DNA of 64,000 nucleotides from Candidatus Competibacter denitrificans Run_A_D11 (GTDB lineage: Bacteria; Pseudomonadota; Gammaproteobacteria; Competibacterales; Competibacteraceae): assembly GCF_001051235.1 (NCBI RefSeq), contig NZ_CBTJ020000020.1, forward strand, positions 124,001 through 188,000. The letters are read 5' to 3'. The notes below the pieces were generated by a model. It worked only from the letters and a program-made list of their open reading frames with translations, did no database searches and was not told the DNA's origin. Positions 1-8,782 of this stretch are shown piece after piece. Positions within the stretch are counted from its first letter, which is position 1. The number at the start of each line of letters is the position of its first letter. A program made the position numbers and the translations under genes.

Positions 1-1
1 G

Positions 2-172
2 GGTATCAATATACCGACCATCACCCTGCCGATTGCGCCGGGCCGTAATCTGGCGGTTCTGGTGGAATGTGCGGTGCGCGATCATATCCTGCGGTTGGGC
101 GGCTATCGGGCGGAAGAAGATTTGATGGCCCGCATGGAAAAAGCGATGGCGAGACGGGTTCCATGCGAATAA
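2..172 (+). CDS. hprK: HPr kinase/phosphorylase, C-terminal end only (partial)
   Basis: The reading frame open from the window edge encodes the last 56 residues of HprK, the bifunctional enzyme that phosphorylates and dephosphorylates HPr on a serine. The recognisable part is PTITLPIAPGRNLAVLVE followed by the C-terminal helix containing ARMEKAMARR; the nucleotide-binding core lies outside the window. Its last 10 bases overlap the start of rapZ, which suggests translational coupling. The carrier two genes downstream has an intact Ser46, the expected HprK target, and this supports the identification. Only the tail is visible, so nothing can be said about catalytic residues. Confidence 0.85.
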   Translation, partial: GINIPTITLPIAPGRNLAVLVECAVRDHILRLGGYRAEEDLMARMEKAMARRVPCE

Positions 173-1029
173 TTATCGTCAGTGGCCTGTCCGGGTCCGG
201 TAAGACCATCGCGTTGCAGACGTTAGAGGATCTCGATTATTACTGTGTCGATAATCTCCCGTTCAAGCTCATTCTCCCGCTGGCGCGCGAAATTCTCTCG
301 GCCAGTGACATCGTGTCGCCGACCGTGGCAGTCGGGGTGGATGCGCGTAATTTTATCGACGAGCTGTATCGATTCCCCGCCACCCTGAAAGAGTTGCGGG
401 ACAGCGGCCTGAATGTCCATGTGCTGTTCCTCCAGGCCGAGGATGAAATTCTGATTAAGCGCTATAGCGAAACCCGCCGGCGCCATCCCCTGGATTTGGG
501 GAGCATTCCCCTACCGGAGGCGATTCGCCAAGAGCGTGGCTTGCTGGAGCCGATAGTTGCTTCTGCCGATCTGATCATTGATACCAGTGACACCAATATC
601 TACCAGTTGCGGGAATTGCTGCGTGCTCGGCTACACGATACCCTGCTCGAGGCGATGTCACTGCTATTCGAGTCGTTTGGCTTCAAAAACGGGGTGCCGG
701 CTGATGCCGATTTTGTCTTCGATGTCCGCAGTTTGCCCAACCCGCATTGGGAGCCGCAGTTGCGACCCTTGAATGGACGTGACCGGCCGGTCATCAAATT
801 TCTCCAATCCCAACCGGACGTGCTGGAGATGATCGACCATCTGCGGGGATTTCTCGAAATCTGGCTGCCACGCTTTGAGGCGAGCGAGCGCAGCTATTTA
901 ACGGTTGCTATCGGTTGCACCGGTGGTCAGCATCGCTCGGTGTTTATCGCCGAAGCGTTGGGGCGTTATTTTGGCGACATCCGTGACTTTGTCATGGTCC
1001 GCCACCGAGAGCTGAAATTGGCGAACTAG
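163..1029 (+). CDS. rapZ: RapZ, RNase adapter / nucleotide-binding protein
   Basis: 288 residues, the usual RapZ length. The start at 163 gives MRIIIVSGLSGSGKT, with the Walker A motif at residues 8-15; a longer upstream frame would only extend into hprK. A Walker B-like VGVDARNF segment follows, and the C-terminal domain carries GCTGGQHRS, the conserved ligand-binding loop. In Escherichia coli RapZ senses glucosamine-6-phosphate and guides RNase E to the sRNA GlmZ, which controls glucosamine-6-phosphate synthase. Whether GlmY/GlmZ-type RNAs exist here cannot be seen. The gene overlaps hprK by 10 bases and precedes the HPr-like gene, an arrangement common around nitrogen-PTS or HprK modules. 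Confidence 0.95.
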   Translation: MRIIIVSGLSGSGKTIALQTLEDLDYYCVDNLPFKLILPLAREILSASDIVSPTVAVGVDARNFIDELYRFPATLKELRDSGLNVHVLFLQAEDEILIKRYSETRRRHPLDLGSIPLPEAIRQERGLLEPIVASADLIIDTSDTNIYQLRELLRARLHDTLLEAMSLLFESFGFKNGVPADADFVFDVRSLPNPHWEPQLRPLNGRDRPVIKFLQSQPDVLEMIDHLRGFLEIWLPRFEASERSYLTVAIGCTGGQHRSVFIAEALGRYFGDIRDFVMVRHRELKLAN

Positions 1030-1077
1030 TCAGTAGGCGATACCGATGAGACGGCCGGGAACAACGGAGTGCTTGGA

Positions 1078-1347
1078 GTGTTGAAACGGGAAATCACCAT
1101 CATCAATAAACTCGGTTTACATGCCCGAGCTGCCGCCAAATTTGTAACACTGGCCGCCGGCTTCAATGCCGAGATCCGCCTGTTGCGCGGTGCGCGCGAG
1201 GTGAACGGGAAAAGCATCATGGGCGTGATGATGCTGGCTGCCGGCTGCGGGACGCAACTGGAATTGCGTGCGAGCGGGCCGGATGCCGAGCAAGCGCTCG
1301 ATAACTTAGAAAATCTAGTTCTCCGCCGCTTTGACGAGGGCGAATGA
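1078..1347 (+). CDS. HPr-family phosphocarrier protein (HPr/NPr)
   Basis: 89-residue phosphocarrier. From the GTG at 1078, preceded by GGAG eight bases upstream, the numbering fits HPr exactly: His15 in NKLGLHARAA is the site phosphorylated by PtsI, and Ser46 in NGKSIMGVM is the HprK site. A GTG at 1069 would add three residues and is less likely. It lies between rapZ and ptsI and probably receives phosphate from the PtsI encoded 12 bases downstream. Because hprK is also in the operon, the carrier is probably regulatory (serine and histidine phosphorylation). No sugar permease (EIIC) lies in the window. ptsH or ptsO would both be possible names. Confidence 0.92.
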   Translation: MLKREITIINKLGLHARAAAKFVTLAAGFNAEIRLLRGAREVNGKSIMGVMMLAAGCGTQLELRASGPDAEQALDNLENLVLRRFDEGE

Positions 1348-1359
1348 GAGGGCGTCTCC

Positions 1360-3114
1360 ATGCCGTTTTCGTTGCATGGCATCGGGGTTTCCCGAGGGTA
1401 TGCGATTGGTAGAACGTATCTACTACAGCGTAACCAACCGGAAATTACCGAATACACTATCCCCGACGTGATCGTTGAGGACGAGGTTGAGCGTTTTCTC
1501 AACGGTTTGCGGTTGGCCCGGAAGCAGTTACAGGACATCCGAGCGCGGATTCCGGTGACTGCCGCTAGCGATATTACGGCTTTCATCGATACCCACCTCT
1601 TAATGCTTGAGGATGTTTCGTTCACCGAAGCCCCAGCCAATCTGATTCGCTCCCGCAAGTGCAACGCCGAATGGGCGTTAAAAATTCAGCGCGATACGCT
1701 GGTACAGGTGTTCGAGGACATGGATGATCCGTATCTGCGCACCCGCAAGGATGACGTGGAGCATGTGGTGCGTCGGGTACAGCGTATTTTAGTCACTGAC
1801 GACCCGGCTTTTCTGAGTGACACGGGCTTCTCTGAGCTGACTGCCAGCCGCTTGGAAGGGCGCATTGTCGTTGCCGACGACCTGACCCCGGCCGATACCA
1901 TTCTGATGCAGCATCAAGGTGTGCTGGCTTTCGTAACCGAATACGGGGGGCCGTTGTCGCATACGGCCATCTTGGCCCGTAGTCTGGGTATTCCGGCGGT
2001 GGTGGGTGCGCGCAATGCGCGGGCTTATCTGGGTAATAACGAGCCAGCCATCGTTGATGGTCGCCAGGGAGTGGTTTTGGTGAGCTTGGACGAGCGGATC
2101 TTGCGCTATTACCGTCATAAGCAACAGGAGGAACGCCGGCAACAGCGCGAATTAAATAAGCTCAAGGGCAAGCCGGCTGTCACCCGCGATAACATCACCA
2201 TCCGGCTCCAAGCCAATATTGAGCTGCCCGAAGACGCCGTGACGGTACGAGACGTGGCGGCCGACGGCATCGGTTTGTACCGAACCGAATTTATGTTCAT
2301 GAATCGGTCCGATGTACCTGACGAAGAGGAGCATCTGGCCTCTTATCTCCATGTCATCAATATTTTAGAGGGCAATTCGGTCACCATTCGCACGGCTGAC
2401 CTGGGTGCCGACAAGCAGGTGGATGGGGGTCGAGCCGGGCCTGTAGGTACCAATCCGGCGCTGGGGTTGCGCGCTATCCGCATGTGCCTCAAAGACTTGG
2501 CGATGTTCCGCCCACAGTTGCGGGCCATTCTGCGCGCCTCAGCCTATGGCTCTGTGCGGATGATGATTCCCATGCTGTCCACCATTCAGGAAGTGTCTCA
2601 GGTATTGCGCCTGGTGGCGGAGACCAAGCAAGAGTTGCGGAAGCGGGGACTGGCCTTCGACGACAACATGCCGGTGGGGGGCATGATCGAGATTCCCGCA
2701 GCGGCGGTGTGCGCGGCACAGTTCGCGCGCTATTTGGGTTTTCTGTCGATTGGTACCAATGACCTGATCCAATATACCTTGGCAATTGATCGGGTCGATG
2801 ATGAGGTGAACTACCTGTACGACCCGTTACATCCGGCGGTGTTGACCTTGATCCGCTATACCATCCGTGCCGGTCATCGGGCGGGTATCCCGGTGAGCTT
2901 GTGCGGAGAGATGGCCGGCGATCCCCGTTATACTCGCTTGCTATTGGGGCTTGGCCTCACTCAATTCAGTATGCATCCTGCCGGTTTGTTGGAGATCAAG
3001 CGGGTGATCCAAGATAGTCATGTCGGCGAATTGACGAAGGCCGTTCAGCGGTTGTTGCGGACCACGGATGCCGAGAAGTACACGGAACTCCTCAAAGACA
3101 TCGCCCAGAATTGA
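1360..3114 (+). CDS. ptsI: Phosphoenolpyruvate-protein phosphotransferase (enzyme I)
   Basis: 584 residues, slightly longer than E. coli enzyme I. It autophosphorylates from phosphoenolpyruvate and passes the phosphate to HPr. Order: N-terminal HPr-binding/phosphohistidine domain with the active histidine at residue 201 in GGPLSHTAI, then the PEP-binding barrel with GLYRTEF, IGTNDLIQY and the catalytic Cys515 in VSLCGEM. There is no N-terminal GAF domain, so it is PtsI-like rather than PtsP-like. It is the last gene of the hprK-rapZ-HPr-ptsI set. The start is preceded by GAGAGGG. Without a linked permease, the chain probably feeds EIIA-type regulators. Confidence 0.95.
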   Translation: MPFSLHGIGVSRGYAIGRTYLLQRNQPEITEYTIPDVIVEDEVERFLNGLRLARKQLQDIRARIPVTAASDITAFIDTHLLMLEDVSFTEAPANLIRSRKCNAEWALKIQRDTLVQVFEDMDDPYLRTRKDDVEHVVRRVQRILVTDDPAFLSDTGFSELTASRLEGRIVVADDLTPADTILMQHQGVLAFVTEYGGPLSHTAILARSLGIPAVVGARNARAYLGNNEPAIVDGRQGVVLVSLDERILRYYRHKQQEERRQQRELNKLKGKPAVTRDNITIRLQANIELPEDAVTVRDVAADGIGLYRTEFMFMNRSDVPDEEEHLASYLHVINILEGNSVTIRTADLGADKQVDGGRAGPVGTNPALGLRAIRMCLKDLAMFRPQLRAILRASAYGSVRMMIPMLSTIQEVSQVLRLVAETKQELRKRGLAFDDNMPVGGMIEIPAAAVCAAQFARYLGFLSIGTNDLIQYTLAIDRVDDEVNYLYDPLHPAVLTLIRYTIRAGHRAGIPVSLCGEMAGDPRYTRLLLGLGLTQFSMHPAGLLEIKRVIQDSHVGELTKAVQRLLRTTDAEKYTELLKDIAQN

Positions 3115-3195
3115 TTTGGCAAGAAGCGGTCGCTGGGCGAGTCGGGCGAAGTGGTCTTTTGTCCGGCCCGTCAGAGCGCCAGCGCTGAAAGCACC

Positions 3196-3690
3196 TCAAG
3201 CGGGCGAGCGACTGGCCAACCAGTCACGCACGGCGGGACCGGTGCCAATATCCCAGGGTTTCAACCGGGTGATGGGTACGCGCTTGATGTCGGCCAATTC
3301 CGCGCCGAGTACAATATCGCCGCTTGTTGGGATGTGATAGGCGATGATGAGTTGATTCATCGCCGAAAAAGTGTAGTGGCCGATAAAATGGGCTATGGTG
3401 CTATTGAGTCCCAGCTCTTCCCGCACTTCGCGGCGTACCGCCACATCGGGTGTTTCGTCTTGTTCGAGAAAGCCGGTGATTAGGCCGTACATCTTCTCCG
3501 GCCACCCTTTATTCCTTGCCAGAATCACGGCCCCGTCCACTTCGACGATGGCGGCGACTACCGGAACAGGGTTGTTCCAGAAGACATAAGTACAGCCGGG
3601 CGCGCTGCAACGGCGCCGGGTTTGGCCGTCGATATCGGCCGACTGTAATGTGCTGCCACATTGGGGACAGTAATGGGTCTGCATTGGCAT
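3196..3690 (-). CDS. Nudix hydrolase with N-terminal zinc ribbon (NudC-like, short)
   Basis: 164 residues. Residues 1-38 form a zinc ribbon (Cys8, Cys11, Cys28, Cys33). A complete Nudix box runs from Gly73 to residue 95 with REVREELGL, which coordinates the metal for pyrophosphate hydrolysis. The arrangement resembles the C-terminal half of NADH pyrophosphatase NudC, but the protein is shorter and lacks the NudC N-terminal domain. The substrate cannot be read from the sequence; NADH, dinucleotides and decapping substrates are possible. It converges with ptsI and diverges from argF. Confidence 0.85.
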   Translation of the reverse strand: MPMQTHYCPQCGSTLQSADIDGQTRRRCSAPGCTYVFWNNPVPVVAAIVEVDGAVILARNKGWPEKMYGLITGFLEQDETPDVAVRREVREELGLNSTIAHFIGHYTFSAMNQLIIAYHIPTSGDIVLGAELADIKRVPITRLKPWDIGTGPAVRDWLASRSPA

Positions 3691-3781
3691 AGGGGCGCTG
3701 TTCTGGGATAGATCCTTCGTTCCGACAAAATATCCGTTTGCCTGTATCGGCCTGAGAAGTTAGCCTACAATTTTTTCATCG

Positions 3782-3810
3782 CGGCAGCTACATCGCTGCC
3801 GTTTTGTTTT
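3782..3810 (+). terminator. Rho-independent hairpin in the argF leader (possible attenuator)
   Basis: CGGCAGC at 3782-3788 and GCTGCCG at 3795-3801 form a 7-bp GC-rich stem around the loop TACATC, followed by TTTTGTTTT. The orientation is towards argF, which begins 108 bases later. A TACAAT at 3766-3771 could be a -10 element just upstream, so a transcript begun there would meet the hairpin at once. No gene ends here on the plus strand, so the hairpin probably acts inside the argF leader or ends a very short RNA. The function is inferred. Confidence 0.55.
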
Positions 3811-3917
3811 CAAAAACGGGTTGCGGTTGATCGGTCGGCGTGGAGTAGCTGCCACGAATTGGTGTGACGACCATACACCGATTACGCATAATCCGAAGAT
3901 TATCAGCGAATCATAAA

Positions 3918-4835
3918 ATGAAAACACGTCATTTTCTTAGCTTATTCGATCTGACAACCGCTGAATTGGAAAAGGTGTTACAGCGGGCAGCGCAATTGAA
4001 GGCTCTGCGTCGTGGAGGAGAATGCTATGCCCCCTTTCCCCAAAAAGTGCTGGGGATGATTTTTGAAAAAGCCTCATCGCGCACCCGCATTTCTTTTGAG
4101 GCGGGCATGGCGCAGTTGGGTGGCAGCGCCATTTTTTTGGCCCCAGACCACACCCAGCTCGGTCGTGGTGAGCCGATTGAAGATACCGCGCGTGTGCTCT
4201 CTGGCATGGTTGATATCGTGATGATTCGCACTTTCGGACATGAGAAAGTGGAACGGTTTGCTGCCTGTTCCACTGTGCCGGTCATCAACGGGTTGACCGA
4301 TTACAATCACCCCTGCCAATTACTGGCAGATATGCAGACATTCATCGAGCATCGGGGGTCTATCCGTGGCAAAACAGTCGCCTGGATCGGTGATGGGGGC
4401 AACATGTGTAACACGTATCTGGAGGCGGCCTGCCAATTCGACTTTCAGTTGCGAGTCGCCATACCGCCCGGTTATGAGCCTAATGCCGGCTTGTTGGAAC
4501 GCGCTGCTGGTCGCGTGGTCTTGCTTCGTGATCCATGCGCCGCTGCCAAAGGGGCGGATTTAGTCGCCACCGATGTTTGGACCAGTATGGGCAAGGAGGA
4601 AGAGCGTCAGCAACGCTTGCAGGATTTCGCAGCCTATCAGGTCAATGCTCAAGTTATGGCACACGCTCGGCCCGACGCGCTGTTCTTGCACTGTTTGCCG
4701 GCCCATCGGGGTGAAGAAGTTAGCGCCGATGTGATCGATAGCCCGCAAAGTCAGGTTTGGGACGAAGCTGAAAATCGCTTGCACGTACAAAAAGCCTTGA
4801 TTGAGTTTCTATTGTTGCAGAATTCATATAATTAA
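3918..4835 (+). CDS. argF: Ornithine carbamoyltransferase
   Basis: 305 residues. It condenses ornithine with carbamoyl phosphate to give citrulline in arginine synthesis. The start at 3918 gives the typical [13 protein letters not shown] opening; an in-frame upstream ATG at 3864 would add 18 unconserved residues. Carbamoyl-phosphate binding motif is SSRTR at residues 53-57 (STRTR in most homologues, so the second position is Ser instead of Thr). HPCQ is at 131-134, and [11 protein letters not shown] starting at His258 carries the ornithine-binding cysteine 259. An inverted repeat ATAATC/GATTAT at 3888-3903 lies just before the start and could be a regulatory site, though it is not a clear ArgR box. 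Confidence 0.96.
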   Translation: MKTRHFLSLFDLTTAELEKVLQRAAQLKALRRGGECYAPFPQKVLGMIFEKASSRTRISFEAGMAQLGGSAIFLAPDHTQLGRGEPIEDTARVLSGMVDIVMIRTFGHEKVERFAACSTVPVINGLTDYNHPCQLLADMQTFIEHRGSIRGKTVAWIGDGGNMCNTYLEAACQFDFQLRVAIPPGYEPNAGLLERAAGRVVLLRDPCAAAKGADLVATDVWTSMGKEEERQQRLQDFAAYQVNAQVMAHARPDALFLHCLPAHRGEEVSADVIDSPQSQVWDEAENRLHVQKALIEFLLLQNSYN

Positions 4836-4889
4836 AATTCATATGCTTGCGTGAAAGCCGTCTGGCGGAGTCGTGCGCGAATCTGCTAC

Positions 4890-4905
4890 ATTAGCGACCG
4901 CTAAT
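4890..4905. repeat. Inverted repeat upstream of rsxA
   Basis: ATTAGCG at 4890-4896 and CGCTAAT at 4899-4905 form a perfect 7-bp inverted repeat with a 2-base spacer, about 140 bases before rsxA. The short spacer and lack of a T-tract suit a protein-binding site better than a terminator. It may be an operator for the Rnf/Rsx operon; the binding factor is unknown. Confidence 0.4.
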
Positions 4906-5044
4906 TGACCTTGTTTCTCACGAGTTTAATCGCCTATACCATCACCCTTGGCCGTGATCTTTGTGTTGGGTTCGGTTGAGGAAGCGTGAGATAGGGCAGG
5001 TTTTCGCGGGCGATTTTGCCTGACGGCTGAGAATGCAGTAAGCC

Positions 5045-5626
5045 ATGAAAGAATACGCTTTGATCCTCATTAGCACGATTCTGGTCAACAATTACGTATT
5101 GGTGAAATTCCTGGGCCTGTGCCCATTCATGGGCGTGTCCCGCAAGTTGGAAACCGCCATGGGCATGGGTTTGGCCACGACCTTCGTGCTCACCTTATCT
5201 TCGATCTGTTCTTATCTGACCGACCATTACCTGCTGATTCCATTAGGGCTGGACTATCTGCGCACAATCGCTTTTATCCTGGTTATCGCTGTGGTGGTGC
5301 AATTTACCGAAATGGTGGTCCATAAGACCAGTCCGGTGCTCTATCAGGCCCTGGGGATCTATCTGCCGCTGATCACGACTAATTGCGCGGTGTTGGCAGC
5401 GGCGCTGCTGAATGTGCAAGCGCGGCACGATTTTATCGCCTCAGCGCTCTACGGTTTTGGGGCAGCGGTCGGTTTTTCGCTGGTGATGATTCTGTTTGCA
5501 GCGTTGCGTGAGCGCATCGTAGTTGCCGATGTTCCGGTGCATTTTCGCGGCCCGGCCATCACCCTGATTACCGCTGGGTTGATGTCGCTGGCGTTCATGG
5601 GCTTTGCGGGATTGGTGCGAGGATAG
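5045..5626 (+). CDS. rsxA: Rnf/Rsx electron transport complex subunit A
   Basis: 193 residues, the normal length for RsxA/RnfA, an integral membrane subunit with six predicted helices. The opening [19 protein letters not shown] and the following [10 protein letters not shown] are typical. Together with RsxE, to which it is homologous, it forms the membrane core through which electrons pass between NADH and ferredoxin (Rnf), or towards SoxR reduction (Rsx in E. coli). It is the first gene of the ABCDGE operon, and rsxB begins five bases after its stop codon. The 209 bases upstream should hold the operon promoter. Confidence 0.96.
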   Translation: MKEYALILISTILVNNYVLVKFLGLCPFMGVSRKLETAMGMGLATTFVLTLSSICSYLTDHYLLIPLGLDYLRTIAFILVIAVVVQFTEMVVHKTSPVLYQALGIYLPLITTNCAVLAAALLNVQARHDFIASALYGFGAAVGFSLVMILFAALRERIVVADVPVHFRGPAITLITAGLMSLAFMGFAGLVRG

Positions 5627-5630
5627 ATCA

Positions 5631-6203
5631 ATGATGGTTGCCGCAGTGGCGTTGGGGCTGTTAGCCGGTGCGTCCGGGTTGTTGCTGGGATTCGCCGCTG
5701 TACGCTTCAGGGTGGAAGGCGATCCTATCGTCGAGAGAATCGACGCCATTTTGCCGCAAACACAATGCGGGCAATGCGGGTTTGCCGGTTGTCGGCCTTA
5801 TGCCGAGGCCATCGCTGTCGGTGAAGCCGATATCAACCAATGCCCACCGGGCGGAGAAAACGGGATTGTCGCCTTGGCAGAACTGTTGGGCCGCGACCCC
5901 AAGCCGCTGAATCCGGAAAATGGCGCCGAAAAACCCAAAATGCTGGCGGTGATCGATGAACAGAATTGCATCGGTTGCACCCTGTGCATTCAAGCCTGTC
6001 CGGTGGACGCTATCCTGGGCGCGGCCAAGCACATGCACACCGTCATCGCCAAGGAATGCACCGGTTGCGAATTATGCCTGGCACCCTGTCCGGTGGATTG
6101 TATTCAGATGCTGCCGGTCACCCCAGCCATCAGCACCTGGAAATGGACCTATCCGATGGCTGAAACCAAGGTGGAGTCAGCGGCGGCAGAGGCTGCTGTG
6201 TGA
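5631..6203 (+). CDS. rsxB: Rnf/Rsx complex subunit B, iron-sulfur protein
   Basis: 190 residues, standard for RsxB. An N-terminal membrane anchor (residues 1-25) is followed by a four-cysteine cluster domain (CGQCGFAGC) and two classical [4Fe-4S] ferredoxin motifs, [12 protein letters not shown] and [12 protein letters not shown]. It probably takes electrons to or from soluble ferredoxin on the cytoplasmic face. The ATG-ATG at 5631 is chosen; an upstream TTG at 5604 would overlap rsxA and has no support. Its stop overlaps the rsxC start. Confidence 0.96.
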   Translation: MMVAAVALGLLAGASGLLLGFAAVRFRVEGDPIVERIDAILPQTQCGQCGFAGCRPYAEAIAVGEADINQCPPGGENGIVALAELLGRDPKPLNPENGAEKPKMLAVIDEQNCIGCTLCIQACPVDAILGAAKHMHTVIAKECTGCELCLAPCPVDCIQMLPVTPAISTWKWTYPMAETKVESAAAEAAV

Positions 6204-7738
6204 TGCGGTTGTTCCCGTTCCATGGCGGCTTAAAAACGGTTCGCCATAAGACGGAATCCAACCGGCAAGCTATTCGAGCCGCAGCGCTGCCAAAGCGATT
6301 GATTGTGCCGCTGCGGCAACATGTGGGTGCCATCGCCAAGCCCTTGGTAAAAACCGGCGATCCGGTCCTCAAAGGTCAGCGGATCGGCCAGCCCGACGGC
6401 TATGTTAGCGCTGCTGTCCATGCGCCGACATCCGGCGTTGTCATTGCGGTAGATCAGCAACCCGTGCCGCATCCTTCGGGAATGACGGATTGGTGTGTGA
6501 GCATTGAGGTCGATGGCGAAGAGCGTTGGATCGAGCGGTGCCCGGTCGATTACCAGCACCTGCATCCCAGTGACCTGCGAAATGTGGTGCGCAATGCCGG
6601 GGTCGTGGGCTTGGGTGGCGCGGTGTTCCCAAGCGCTGTCAAAATGAATCTAAGCGGCCATTGCGAGCGGCTGGAGCATTTGATCCTCAATGGTGCCGAG
6701 TGCGAGCCGTGGATGACATGCGACGACCGGCTGATGCGAGAGCGGGCGCCGGAGATCGTGGCTGGTATCCATATCTTGGCGCACCTTCTAGCCCCGCGCG
6801 AAGTCCTGATCGGTATTGAGGACGATAAGCCCGAAGCCATTGCCGCCATGGCCGCCGCTTGTGCGGGTACCGGTTATGAGGTACGACCGGTGCCGACCCG
6901 TTATCCCAGCGGCGGCGTCAAACAGCTCACCAAGCTGCTGACCAACAAGGAAGCGCCAACCGATGGCCGCTCGACCGACATTGGTGTCCAGTGTTTCAAC
7001 GTCGCTACCGCTTACACGCTCCATCGCGCCATCCACCACGGAGAGCCGGTTATTTCGCGTATCGTCACCGTCACGGGCCATGTCAAGCAACCGCAGAATC
7101 TGGAGGTCTTGCTGGGCACGCCGTTTGCCGAACTGATCGCCGAGAGTGGCGGTTATCAGGACGGTGTACAGCGCCTGATTATGGGTGGTCCGTTGATGGG
7201 ATTTGCCTTGCATGATGATCGGGTACCGGTGACGAAGGCCACCAATTGTATTCTCGCCGCTGGCGCTGAGGATCTGGCCCTAGAGCAGCCGGCCATGCCG
7301 TGTATTCGCTGCGGGGCTTGCATGGATGTCTGCCCGGCGGATTTGCTCCCGCAGCAGTTGTACTGGCACGCCCGCGCCAAAGAATTCGACAAGGCACAGG
7401 ACTACCATTTATTCAGTTGCATCGAGTGCGGCTGTTGCAGCTATGTCTGTCCGAGCCGCATCCCGCTCGTCCAGTATTATCGCTACGCCAAGAACGAAAT
7501 CTGGGCACAAGAGAAAGAGAAGCAAAAAGCCGAATTGGCCCGGCAGCGGCATCAAGCTCGATTGGAACGATTGGAACGCGAGAAGCAGGAGCGAGAGGCC
7601 AAGCTGCGGCAAAAAGCCCCACCGCGCTCCGATGCTGCGGCAGAAAAGCCGACGCCTACAGCCTCCATCGCCCATGCTAAGGAAGCGGCATCGTCGGCTG
7701 CTGACAGCCCCACCGAAGCCATCGCACGGGACGCTTGA
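6203..7738 (+). CDS. rsxC: Rnf/Rsx complex subunit C, NADH-binding iron-sulfur protein
   Basis: 511 residues. RsxC binds NADH and FMN and carries two [4Fe-4S] clusters, seen here as CIRCGACMDVCP and CIECGCCSYVCP. Glycine-rich segments GLGGAVFPS and NGAECEPW match the NADH/FMN domain shared with NuoF. The C-terminal 70 or so residues are rich in Lys, Glu, Arg and Ala (probable coiled coil) and then Ala/Pro/Thr-rich; such tails vary strongly in length between species. The ATG at 6203 overlaps the rsxB stop (TGATG); a GTG three bases earlier is also possible. Confidence 0.95.
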   Translation: MRLFPFHGGLKTVRHKTESNRQAIRAAALPKRLIVPLRQHVGAIAKPLVKTGDPVLKGQRIGQPDGYVSAAVHAPTSGVVIAVDQQPVPHPSGMTDWCVSIEVDGEERWIERCPVDYQHLHPSDLRNVVRNAGVVGLGGAVFPSAVKMNLSGHCERLEHLILNGAECEPWMTCDDRLMRERAPEIVAGIHILAHLLAPREVLIGIEDDKPEAIAAMAAACAGTGYEVRPVPTRYPSGGVKQLTKLLTNKEAPTDGRSTDIGVQCFNVATAYTLHRAIHHGEPVISRIVTVTGHVKQPQNLEVLLGTPFAELIAESGGYQDGVQRLIMGGPLMGFALHDDRVPVTKATNCILAAGAEDLALEQPAMPCIRCGACMDVCPADLLPQQLYWHARAKEFDKAQDYHLFSCIECGCCSYVCPSRIPLVQYYRYAKNEIWAQEKEKQKAELARQRHQARLERLEREKQEREAKLRQKAPPRSDAAAEKPTPTASIAHAKEAASSAADSPTEAIARDA

Positions 7739-7744
7739 GCCGCT

Positions 7745-8782
7745 ATGCGCTTTCGAACGGTCACTTCTCCACATATTCTGGGTGAAACGAGCGTTGGCCG
7801 AATCATGCGGCGAGTGCTCTACGCGATGGTGCCCGGTATCGCGGCCTTGGTATGGTTTTTCGGCTGGGGCGTGTTGGTTAACCTGTCCCTCGCTAGTGGC
7901 ATCGCCTTGCTGGCGGAGGCGGCGATACTGGCTGTACGCAACAAACCGTTGGCCTTGTATTTGAACGACTATAGCGCCGTCGTAACCGCTTGGTTACTGG
8001 CGGTGGCTTTACCGCCATTAGCGCCATGGTGGCTGACCGTGATTGGTGTCTTGGCCGCCATCGTCGTTGCCAAACACCTCTACGGTGGCCTGGGCTATAA
8101 CCCGTTTAATCCGGCCATGATTGGTTATGTGGTTCTGCTGATTTCGTTTCCGCGTGAAATGAGTACATGGCCAATCCCACACGGGATCGATCAAGCGCAC
8201 GCCATGACGCTGTGGGAGACGCTACAAGCCGTTTTTAGCGGGGTGCAGCCGGCACGATTTGCCCCGGACGCGCTAACCGGTGCCACGCCTTTGGACGTGT
8301 TGCGTACCCAGTTGGGTTTGGGGTTGACCGTTACCGAGGTGCGCAATAGTCCGGTATTTGGCATCGTCGCCGGCAGTGGCTGGGAATGGGCGGCTTTAGG
8401 ATTTTTAGCGGGTGGCTTGTGGCTGGTTTACACGAAAGCGGCGGCTTGGCAGATTCCAGCCGGAATGTTAGGGACGTTGGCGGTCATTTCGACCATTTTC
8501 TATGGGATTGATCCGCAACGCTACGCGCCACCGTGGTTTCATCTATGGAGCGGTGCCGCCATTTTCGGTGCTTTCTTCATCGCAACCGATCCGGTCACTG
8601 CGAGCACCACACCACGCGGTCGGCTGATCTACGGCGCTGGCATTGGCCTTCTGGTCTATCTCATCCGGGGTTTTGGCGGTTATCCGGACGGGGTGGCTTT
8701 CGCGGTGCTACTCATGAATATCGCAGCACCGACCATCGATTTATACACCCGGCCGCGAGTGTTCGGAGCGCACCGCGAATGA
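7745..8782 (+). CDS. rsxD: Rnf/Rsx complex subunit D, FMN-bearing membrane protein
   Basis: 345 residues, integral membrane protein of the NQR/Rnf D family with about nine to ten hydrophobic segments. The covalent FMN attachment site is Thr181 in TGATPLD. It opens with MRFRTVTSPHI, typical of the family, and begins six bases after rsxC. Its stop codon overlaps the start of rsxG by four bases (ATGA), indicating coupled translation. Confidence 0.95.
   Translation: MRFRTVTSPHILGETSVGRIMRRVLYAMVPGIAALVWFFGWGVLVNLSLASGIALLAEAAILAVRNKPLALYLNDYSAVVTAWLLAVALPPLAPWWLTVIGVLAAIVVAKHLYGGLGYNPFNPAMIGYVVLLISFPREMSTWPIPHGIDQAHAMTLWETLQAVFSGVQPARFAPDALTGATPLDVLRTQLGLGLTVTEVRNSPVFGIVAGSGWEWAALGFLAGGLWLVYTKAAAWQIPAGMLGTLAVISTIFYGIDPQRYAPPWFHLWSGAAIFGAFFIATDPVTASTTPRGRLIYGAGIGLLVYLIRGFGGYPDGVAFAVLLMNIAAPTIDLYTRPRVFGAHRE

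Noticed and set aside
8533..8778. Upstream extension of rsxG
   Set aside because: It overlaps the rsxD reading frame and has no homology; RsxG begins at the ATG at 8779.
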